Below, piece by piece: positions 8,024 to 14,408 of a DNA stretch of 64,000 nt. Source of the DNA: Onthophagus taurus. Its lineage: Eukaryota; Arthropoda; Insecta; Coleoptera; Scarabaeidae. The translations under genes and the position numbers were made by a program. Under the pieces are notes generated by a model. It was given only the letters and a program-made list of their open reading frames with translations. It made no database searches and was not told the DNA's origin. The stretch is taken from the NCBI RefSeq assembly GCF_036711975.1, contig NC_091972.1, positions 26,355,001 through 26,419,000 of the forward strand. Reading direction: 5' to 3'. Numbering within the stretch: position 1 is the first letter of the stretch; the number at the start of each line of letters is the position of its first letter.

Positions 8024-8503
8024 TTATAGATGTCTGAATACGTATGAAAATAAATAAAAAACATTCGATAAGGAGCACATACTTGGTCTCTTTTTATGAT
8101 AGGGACACATCGGCGCACCAACCTCCAATTTGCATTCATTTTCCGGCAATTCTTTTACCGGTATTGTTAAAATTCTTCTTAAAAATGTAGCTTTCTCACG
8201 TCCTTTTACGTACGCTACTTTTGTCGAACGACACAAATAATAAACGATCTCATCGAAACGAGACGCAGGAACAAACCCGTCGTTCCAATCAATACAATGA
8301 TGATGACTCATTAACCAATTCGCCGTATTGCGAAATTTGGTAGATAGTGAAGAAAAGCTTCGACTAGGTTGAAACACGTAATGACTTATACAATGATTAC
8401 TGTCGTAAGAAGCCAGTTCCTTTGGGATAAATTCTTCATCGTTTATCGTGAAACCTTGAATGTCCAAAATAATAAAATCCCTTTGAAAAATCATAATATC
8501 CAT
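8024..8503 (-). CDS. Hypothetical conserved Polinton protein, 159 aa
   Basis: Function unknown. It begins with a strand-rich segment (RDFIILDIQGFTINDEEFIPKE), then SHYVFQPSRSF, a helix with a conserved-looking NWLMSHHHCIDWNDG and a VAYVKGREKATFLRRIL segment. It ends with a Cys/His cluster, MCPYHKKRPSMCSL. The layout resembles a family I recall beside insect Maverick capsid genes (ILDIQGF start, YVKG, terminal C-H-C cluster). A nuclease-like fold is possible, since the acid-Gly start is RNase H-like, but that is inference. The ATG at 8503 is followed by an intact frame, 73 nt after the major capsid stop. Confidence 0.7.
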   Translation of the reverse strand: MDIMIFQRDFIILDIQGFTINDEEFIPKELASYDSNHCISHYVFQPSRSFSSLSTKFRNTANWLMSHHHCIDWNDGFVPASRFDEIVYYLCRSTKVAYVKGREKATFLRRILTIPVKELPENECKLEVGAPMCPYHKKRPSMCSLSNVFYLFSYVFRHL

Positions 8504-8576
8504 AATATACCACTATATGCAAACGTTTCCTTCGATGTTTAGAGATACACTAAATGACGTTGCTTCAACAGTACCA

Positions 8577-9836
8577 CTATATTAATTGCTTAACCATTTT
8601 CGTAAGAGGCGAATACACAAATGCTCTGTCATGCAGAATTAATGCGTAAGCTGTCGTACCTTCCGGAATTGGATTTTTCGTTGAATACTCGATTTTTATT
8701 TCTACTCCGCTTTTATGTATTGCTTCCTGTTGATACGTGCAATCGATTCCAATTAACGGCGCGTAAGTTTTAAATTCTTCCGGTGAAAACAAAGGTTCGC
8801 TTTCTTGATAGTAGTATGCTTGCTGAAATCTTGAATACATATCATACAAAATCGCATAGTGATTGTTATCAAAATCCACATTCAAATTATCGTACGGAAA
8901 ACGTTCTCCATTCAAGAAAACGGTTACGTTCGTTAAGTTTATATTATCAAATAATGCCATGTTTCCTTTAAATATACCCTTTCGATTTGTTTGAAATCCG
9001 ATGATTATAAATCTAGGCGTTTCCAATTGTGGAGCAGTTTTGACGGCCCAAGATTGCTTCGTAGTTTGAGGTAATTGAGGGTACTCGTGTATTTCCCACG
9101 ATCGAAAAGGAACGTGAATGTCTACGTTTCTTTCTGATAGTTTTGTTAATGCCAACTGTTCGCGTAATCCCACCGCCACGTGAGGAACTCTCCATATAAT
9201 TTTATTAATGATCAATTTCAATTTTTCGTCGTTCGGAGCGGCTGCTGGTTGAAAGATGACGTCCGTATCATCGTGTCCGCGAATTAGCACAAGTTCCTGT
9301 CGAACGTTCATCATGATCTTTCTGAAATCTTCTGCGAATCCTAGCAACGTTTTTAGCGGAACGCTAAGACCGAAATTTCCATTTTTATCTAAAGCCTTTG
9401 AAACACCCGCTATATCATCTTTCCAAGGTTTTATGTGCCAACCGGCGTTCTCTAATTTCACCACCTCGTTCTGCGTAGATGAGAAATAACCCTTCATGCA
9501 TGAGCTTATACCGACGTTCCGCACACCATCAACATGTACTCCGTTAATAAGATATCGAATATCGCTAAACATAAATGCAACGGGATTGTTAACCAATTGC
9601 CCCGTTGCGCTGGCATCTTTTGTTATACTTCCGTCCGCGGCTAACTTACGAACGCTCCCCTCGACGTATAGATAACTCTCGCTCGGTAAAGTATAATTAT
9701 CTATTTCCGGAATTGAAATTCTAATTTCGTCATTGTTATCGAACGTGGTCGATCCAAACGGTTGATGCGAATGGAATTCATAACTTACGATAGAGTGATC
9801 TGTTTTTATCTTATCCGTTACTTTTAAAATGTCCAT
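8577..9836 (-). CDS. Polinton major capsid protein, double jelly-roll
   Basis: A 419-aa major capsid protein forming the icosahedral shell. It matches the insect Maverick MCP family in order and motifs: N-terminal VTDKIKTDHSIVSYEFHSH, VEFxI-like IRISIPEIDNYTLPSESYLYVEG, AFMFSDIRYLINGVHVDGVR near 90-105, IIWRVPHVAVGLREQLAL near 213, ETPRFIIIGFQTNRKG near 270 and a conserved end TTAYALILHDRAFVYSP. The frame is complete from ATG to TAA with no breaks. Its start overlaps the stop of the upstream 63-aa gene by one base (TAATG), so the two are probably on one transcript. Length is normal for the family. Confidence 0.94.
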   Translation of the reverse strand: MDILKVTDKIKTDHSIVSYEFHSHQPFGSTTFDNNDEIRISIPEIDNYTLPSESYLYVEGSVRKLAADGSITKDASATGQLVNNPVAFMFSDIRYLINGVHVDGVRNVGISSCMKGYFSSTQNEVVKLENAGWHIKPWKDDIAGVSKALDKNGNFGLSVPLKTLLGFAEDFRKIMMNVRQELVLIRGHDDTDVIFQPAAAPNDEKLKLIINKIIWRVPHVAVGLREQLALTKLSERNVDIHVPFRSWEIHEYPQLPQTTKQSWAVKTAPQLETPRFIIIGFQTNRKGIFKGNMALFDNINLTNVTVFLNGERFPYDNLNVDFDNNHYAILYDMYSRFQQAYYYQESEPLFSPEEFKTYAPLIGIDCTYQQEAIHKSGVEIKIEYSTKNPIPEGTTAYALILHDRAFVYSPLTKMVKQLI

Positions 9837-10027
9837 TACTTTAACACTTCGTATCCTAACTGAACTAAATACCTTCGATTGACTGGTGATAATCGATGAA
9901 TGGATCGTCTTCTACTGCCGCTACGTTGACTGATGACGCGCGCTTTATAGTTTTCTCCATTAAACAATTTTCTCGCTCTGTCTCTTCTTGACCACCGCAT
10001 TCTTTTGTTTTGATATAACACTGTCAT
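9836..10027 (-). CDS. Small basic virion-associated protein, 63 aa
   Basis: Very Arg/Lys-rich (RMRWSRRDRARKLF, SQRSGSRRRSIHR). It ends LSPVNRRYLVQLGYEVL, a tail like the one on small proteins between penton and MCP in other Polintons. The frame is open further upstream, but the first ATG is at 10027. It overlaps the MCP start by one base. A DNA-binding or cement role is an inference from charge and position. Confidence 0.7.
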   Translation of the reverse strand: MTVLYQNKRMRWSRRDRARKLFNGENYKARVISQRSGSRRRSIHRLSPVNRRYLVQLGYEVLK

Positions 10028-10050
10028 AACGTTAGTCAAATTTAAATAAT

Positions 10051-10782
10051 TCAATTTATCGATCTCAGGTGAACTCTCACTGTTATTTCTTCTTCTCTGA
10101 AGTCTACCAAGTTTCCGTCCTGATCAAGTATACGTACTGTTAAGCTACTAATCACGTTCGTTAAAACCGGTAAATAAATAGGTAGTTGTGGTGATTCGAT
10201 TATTTTAAAACCTGCCGGAACGTTTGGGAAAAAATGATATAAAACGTGCACGGGAACTCCGTTATTATACGATCCCGTCACTAAATTACAATAAATTTGT
10301 AAGGCGTTCGTTTTATTTATGTTTACTACGAAATCGGATTCCACTTCCGTATCTCTAGGTAATATTTGAGGCTTGAAGCCAAGTAACGGCCCTATAGAAT
10401 TATCGCATGCAAAATTAATTCGACGGGTACTTTTTATTAAAGAATGTTGTGTGTTATTATTCCCCTTAATCCTTATTACGACACTTTTAGCGTGTCTTTT
10501 GTCTAGCTGTTCATTCACGAACTCGGTAATATCATCAATATCGTACGTTCCAACAGGTACTATTATATTGTTTTTAAAATGTCCTGTCTTATCTTCGTAT
10601 TGGATTACGTTGTTGTTTTTATTAACGTTTGCTAAACTATTAAACGTTTCGAAATTCAAAAGAGCCAACTCGTAACTACCAAATTCGTTCAAATAGATCG
10701 GAGGATTAAAATTACAAGTCAATTCAGATGACTTTCCAGTCAACGTAAATGTATATGTCGTGTGTATTGCTTCTTTCTCCAT
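10051..10782 (-). CDS. Penton-like minor capsid protein, 243 aa
   Basis: Single jelly-roll minor capsid (penton) protein of Polintons. Recognisable pieces are FTLTGKSSELTCNFNPPIYL near the N-terminus, YELALLNFETFNS, NNIIVPVGTYDIDDI and IGPLLGFKPQILPRDTE. The family's conserved end is RILDQDGNLVDFREEEITVRVHL. Complete frame, ATG at 10782, 30 nt after the protease stop. It precedes the small basic protein and MCP, the usual cluster. Confidence 0.9.
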   Translation of the reverse strand: MEKEAIHTTYTFTLTGKSSELTCNFNPPIYLNEFGSYELALLNFETFNSLANVNKNNNVIQYEDKTGHFKNNIIVPVGTYDIDDITEFVNEQLDKRHAKSVVIRIKGNNNTQHSLIKSTRRINFACDNSIGPLLGFKPQILPRDTEVESDFVVNINKTNALQIYCNLVTGSYNNGVPVHVLYHFFPNVPAGFKIIESPQLPIYLPVLTNVISSLTVRILDQDGNLVDFREEEITVRVHLRSIN

Positions 10783-10812
10783 TACTTCTGAACGTCTAAA
10801 CGTCTCTAGACT

Positions 10813-11184
10813 CTAATAGGTTCTTTTATTACTTAGAAACTTCAGACACAACTGTCCGCAATTTTGATCTATTTCTCTTTGATATCGACAGTAATTATAC
10901 TTTACTTGACCACCCCTACCGTCTGACAGCAAATATTGTTCAATTTCTAATGGCGGTCTTAAATCACCGTAACTGTCGAAATAGTATATGTCCTTGTCGT
11001 CTTTCTTATAGGCGACCCAATGAGTCCCTCGTCCTTTCAAGTTATCCAAGTTAACAATACCTCTTTCCTTCTTTTTAATCTTACTCGGGAGATTGTCTCT
11101 CATAAATATACCCCGAAAATGTGGAATTTTTAGTACTTTCGCAAACTTTTCCAACTCGACGTTAGTTAACGCACGACGAGGTAT
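10813..11184 (-). CDS. Adenain-like cysteine protease (no ATG at its 5' end)
   Basis: Capsid maturation protease of the Polinton/adenovirus Ulp1-like group. The catalytic set is visible: His in GRGTHWVAY (about residue 55 counting from 11184), Asp in YYFDSYGDL (about 70) and Cys in DQNCGQLCL (about 109). FRGIFMRDNLP and ERGIVNLD are family hallmarks. The coding frame continues upstream to 11202 with no ATG; the only in-frame Met is in FRGIFMRD, too late for a full domain. The start is either lost or supplied by a splice (an acceptor-like AAACTAG precedes 11189). The catalytic core is otherwise intact. Confidence 0.85.
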   Translation of the reverse strand: MPRRALTNVELEKFAKVLKIPHFRGIFMRDNLPSKIKKKERGIVNLDNLKGRGTHWVAYKKDDKDIYYFDSYGDLRPPLEIEQYLLSDGRGGQVKYNYCRYQREIDQNCGQLCLKFLSNKRTY

Positions 11185-11189
11185 TCGAA

Positions 11190-11498
11190 CTAGTTTTTTG
11201 AACTAGTGGTTATACCGCAACCTTTCTTATAGGGCTTATTGAAGTAACCTGTGCCGCCAACATTATTCCCCTTTCCTTCAATAAACAAACCGCAACCTTT
11301 CTTATATGGTTTTATATAAAATCCGCTACCTACGGCCTTTGCTTCCATAGCCTTGTTATGTCTTCGTTCTTCATCTAATTGCTCTCTAGCTGTTTTCGCG
11401 TTGTTTATAGTTCTTGCAATAGCGGCAGCACCACCGCCGATACTACCTAGGGCACCTAAAGCTGCGAACAGGGGAATTAAAGGTAAAAATCCTCCCGT
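11190..11498 (-). pseudogene. C-terminal part of PLA2/minor-capsid gene, cut off by a stop
   Basis: Same frame as the PLA2 gene, continuing past its TAA (11501-11499) for 102 codons to TAG at 11190. It holds the hydrophobic, Gly/Ala-rich segment typical of Polinton minor virion proteins (GGFLPLIPLFAALGALGS), a helix (ARTINNAKTAREQLDEERRH) and two copies of a G-F/Y-x-K-P-Y-KKGCG motif (PYKKGCG ends at about 11290 and 11215). In other insect Mavericks I recall this tail being fused to the PLA2-type protein. An internal ATG at 11348 might allow a short product, lacking the hydrophobic segment. Confidence 0.7.
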
Positions 11499-12107
11499 TT
11501 ACGGAATTCGAATAACTCGACCTCTAGGTTCGGAAATTCTTTTTCTTATCTTTTTCAAAGCTCCGTACGCCGCTTTAACGTTTGTCAACAAATTCTTAGC
11601 ACCTGATCTCGATATTGCGTTGCGAGCGAATCGAAGTGCATCTACAAAAGATATAGCTCCACCACGCTTTACACGCGTTCGGACTTTTTTTAAAGGTCGT
11701 CGACCCGTACGATTTCTTTTTCTACCTACGCCCATACCGACCGCTACTTTTGCTTTCATTAAGGCGGCAACTGCGGACGATGCCACTTTTTCTCCAAGAG
11801 TAGACTCTTTATTTCGTATTCGTTCTTTCGCTGCTTTATATAATGCTCTGTCTGCGTCGTGTCTAAATTTTAAATTTGAACTGACCGTATATGCTATATC
11901 GTGTTTCTTACACGCTTCGTCTAATGGATTCACGCCTCGATCTCCTCTCGATAATCTCTTTTCCAACTTGGTACCCGGTCCACAAAAATTATATCCTGGC
12001 AAATGAAGTTCTATCGGAAGTTTATCTATCAACTTGTTAAAAAATCCTCGACCAATTCGTTTGCCTGTCAAACGATAACTGTTACGATTAGGTTCTAACA
12101 AATTCAT
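11499..12107 (-). CDS. PLA2-domain virion protein (truncated by in-frame TAA)
   Basis: A 202-aa protein with a parvovirus-VP1-like phospholipase A2 domain, as found in Polintons/adintoviruses. The Ca-binding loop is PGYNFCGPGT (37-46) and the catalytic pair is H69-D70 in ACKKHDIAY, with a conserved GDRGVNPLDEA between them. A strongly basic stretch follows (GRKRNRTGRRPLKKVRTRVKR, about 127-147). The reading frame then meets TAA at 11501-11499 and continues open beyond it. PLA2 activity in virions is known to help membrane passage; that role here is inferred. ATG at 12107. Confidence 0.85.
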   Translation of the reverse strand: MNLLEPNRNSYRLTGKRIGRGFFNKLIDKLPIELHLPGYNFCGPGTKLEKRLSRGDRGVNPLDEACKKHDIAYTVSSNLKFRHDADRALYKAAKERIRNKESTLGEKVASSAVAALMKAKVAVGMGVGRKRNRTGRRPLKKVRTRVKRGGAISFVDALRFARNAISRSGAKNLLTNVKAAYGALKKIRKRISEPRGRVIRIP

Positions 12108-12183
12108 TTTATAATTTCACTCCTTCTTCCTTTTCTTCACAGTTAAAAACTAGAAATGAAGTTCTGCTGTTGTGCTTTAAGCT

Positions 12184-12189
12184 TTTATT
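12184..12189 (-). terminator. AATAAA signal after the PPP1R15-like gene
   Basis: AATAAA on the minus strand, 134 nt after the stop at 12323 and upstream of the PLA2 gene. It may end the two-gene unit that starts at 13624. Confidence 0.45.
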
Positions 12190-12322
12190 CCTTTTAAATA
12201 TTTTACAAAAACAGTTTTGCTCTTAATTTATACTTAAATCTATTAATATTATTATTATTCAGCTACACTTAAATCTACTAATATCCTAAAAATTAATTGT
12301 TACTCAGTTAAAAACAGTTCGA

Positions 12323-12547
12323 TTACTCTACAATGCTAAAACGTTCTTGATATATATTTAATCTATAATCTACATCTAAATATTTTTCTAATAACTTATT
12401 TACGTTTCTTATCCTAGTCTTAAATCTAATTCCGTCCAACATCTTTTCTTCCCAGTCACTTATCCTTGATTGTCTGTAAGCAAACGTCCAAGTGTGCATT
12501 CGGTACACTCTATTTTTCGATTCGCAAAACGTCACTTTTTTTTCCAT
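12323..12547 (-). CDS. PPP1R15/GADD34-like PP1-recruiting protein, 74 aa
   Basis: Small protein made almost wholly of the PPP1R15 core. KKVTF (3-7) fits the RVxF motif that docks protein phosphatase 1. After it, the spacing of conserved residues matches the eIF2-alpha-phosphatase family: W20, A23, R28, W32-E33, D38, R41-F42 and R45-I46 (TFAYRQSRISDWEE, DGIRFKTRI). Members of this family recruit PP1 to dephosphorylate eIF2-alpha, reversing stress-induced translation arrest. Cellular PPP1R15 proteins are much longer, whereas some large DNA viruses keep only this core to resist host shut-off. The first ATG is at 12547, 10 nt after the stop of the 299-aa gene, so the two probably share a transcript. 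The family call is by residue pattern only; function is inferred. Confidence 0.7.
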   Translation of the reverse strand: MEKKVTFCESKNRVYRMHTWTFAYRQSRISDWEEKMLDGIRFKTRIRNVNKLLEKYLDVDYRLNIYQERFSIVE

Positions 12548-12557
12548 TTTATTCACT

Positions 12558-13522
12558 TCACATCTTCATTAATGCGTGCAAATCTAAATCCAGTAATACC
12601 TTATCCATACCGTATACGAGCAGTTCTTTAGTTACGCACAAATGTTCACTTGGTGCACCGTTTGAAGCAACCAATATATTCGATTTTATATCACCTTGCA
12701 TTGTTGATACCACATCGATCACGCTATCGTAATAATTTTTATATTCCATACACTTTAATACTTCTACCCTACTCGAAACTAAATCGCTAAGTTTCCACAA
12801 TTCGTGTAACGAGTCGTAAGCCAGGTAAAATATTTCTGACCCCCTTTCCATTTTCAACACTTTTCGTACATTTTCTATCCATTGGCTGCTGCAGGTCACG
12901 CCGCTTACAACGAAATGTGGTGGTGCCGATAAATCACCAACAAAACTATTCATAATCAATTGTCTGCTATTAATCACATTTTTCCATTCGTCTTCGGTAA
13001 AAGTTATGCATTGTCCTTTTCCCATTAATCTTATAACCGGATCAAAATGTAGATTGGCAGACATGCCAACCGATATCCATTTCGTTCGACTTTTATTTAA
13101 ATAATATGTACTCTCGGAGAATAATGGCGCTTGATTACCTTTTTGGAGATTATTTTTCACTGCCTCATTTAATACTACGTTACTTGTGAAAGGTAACTTT
13201 CCACAATTTTCTACATAATGTTGTTGATTGCTAGGAAATACGTACTCCGCTAAGTCGGAAGCCAACAAATTAATTCCATCGAATACCACATCCTTTTTTC
13301 TTTGATTATCACTTCCTACCGACACATTTGTTGCAGTTGTCTCATTACAATTACCCTCCATTTTGATGTTTCGGGCAGGTTTTTTATTTTCACCCTTTTC
13401 AAATGAATTTACAGCAGCTCTCTTAGTTGGACATTTGGGGTTCGGTCTGGTTGCCACTAAACATCAATATTATTGTTTACATTAGTACATTATCTACTTG
13501 TATTACATTTGAATTACTTACT
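12558..13522 (-). CDS. Hypothetical protein, 299 aa, start codon formed by splicing
   Basis: Function unknown. The main exon is 13456-12558; its frame has no ATG until codon 33. A 65-nt intron (13521 GTAAGT to 13457 TTTAG, with ACTAAT near the acceptor) joins the A at 13522 to TG at 13456-13455. This makes an ATG with A at -3 and G at +4. The protein begins basic (MATRPNPKCPTKRAA), with a predicted disordered first 55 residues. A folded part follows with ESTYYLNKSRTKWISVG, FDPVIRLMGKG and FTEDEWKNVI, which resembles insect Maverick-associated proteins with a DP-V-R/KL ... EW pattern. No catalytic motif is seen. It precedes the PPP1R15-like gene by 10 nt. Confidence 0.7.
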
Positions 13523-13624
13523 CGTTACGTTAAAAATCCTCTGTACTAAATGCACCAAAAATCTACACGATATTTTTAATATGTACTAAATACACAAAAA
13601 CCTTACTCTGAAGCACAACACTCT
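13457..13624 (-). other. Spliced 5' leader with two mini-introns
   Basis: Leader exon 1 is about 13624-13607 (18 nt). Intron 1 is 13606-13546 (61 nt, GTAAGG to ATTTAG). Leader exon 2 is 13545-13522 (24 nt) and intron 2 is 13521-13457 (65 nt). The exons contain no ATG, while intron 2 contains several. Intron sizes fall in the same 54-65 nt range as in the other leader. Confidence 0.65.
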
Positions 13625-13657
13625 GCGGTACAACTTCGACCAACGTTTGTATTTATA
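13624..13657 (-). promoter_or_regulatory. TATA promoter of the 299-aa / PPP1R15-like unit
   Basis: A perfect TATAAATA on the minus strand (13657-13650) lies 33 nt upstream of a CGCAGAG initiator-like site (A at 13624), followed directly by the first leader exon. Confidence 0.6.
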
Positions 13658-14408
13658 GCAATACATAAGGTTGCTGGTGGGGGGAGTAATATTTCACATC
13701 ATTACCGAATATATCTATTATACATGTTCTAACACGTCATTATATCGTGAGACGTCAGACAAAACGCATGACAAATTTATTAAGAAGCTCTTAAAAAATA
13801 TCTCGCAGGTGGATCATGACTCATCTACTAACAAGTTAGTTGACCTCCTCCTCAAACCTGTCCTCCCAAAAAATTTGCCGATTCAAGAACCTCCTCGCAT
13901 ATTCTTAAATACCCGTACACCTTTACATAATAAAATAAAAAATATCTCGCAGGTAAGTTATGACTCACTTATTTGTATACCTACATATCTCAAAACCGTA
14001 TACCTTTGTGTATAATAATAAATTAAGAGATATATCGAAAACATTAACAGTTCATTGAGAAGCGTCGAAGGATAAACATAGTAATTGTTTTCATCTAGGT
14101 AAACAGGTTACATATAAAGATAAATTTTTAATAACATAACCTAAATAAAGATACATTTTTAATAAAGATAAATTTTTAATAAAGATAAATTTTTAATAAT
14201 TTCGTCAAAATAACATGACCTTCTCAAGTTAATTGACCTCCTCCTCTCTTCATCGAATCTCCTCCGACCCTCAAAAGAATCGCCGATTCAAGAACCTCCT
14301 CTCCTCATCGAACCTCCGCTGACCCCCAAAAAATTTGCCGATTCAAGAACCTCCTCCTAGAACGCAGGTTCGAGGAGGAGGTTCTTGAATCGGCGAATCT
14401 ATACTACT
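13658..14408. repeat. Repeat-rich terminal region with 144-bp duplication and hairpin
   Basis: No gene is supported here. AAAAATATCTCGCAGGT occurs at 13794-13810 and 13938-13954, a 144-bp offset. A GCCGATTCAAGAACCTCCTC element occurs at 13877, 14281 and 14337, and inverted at 14375-14394. 14337-14358 and 14373-14394 form a perfect 22-bp inverted repeat with a 14-nt loop. 14150-14200 has tandem AATAAAGATAAATTTTT units. The position, just outside the last Polinton gene, suggests remains of the element's terminal repeat. The other end is outside the window, so this cannot be confirmed. Confidence 0.6.

Noticed and set aside
11353..12006. 217-codon plus-strand open frame
   Set aside because: It lies antisense to the PLA2-type gene, whose minus-strand motifs are clear.
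12548..12556. GTG as start of the PPP1R15-like gene
   Set aside because: An ATG three codons later (12547) is present and eukaryotic initiation favours it.
13658..14408. Confirmed Polinton terminal inverted repeat
   Set aside because: The other end of the element lies left of the window, so the inverted partner and target duplication cannot be seen.
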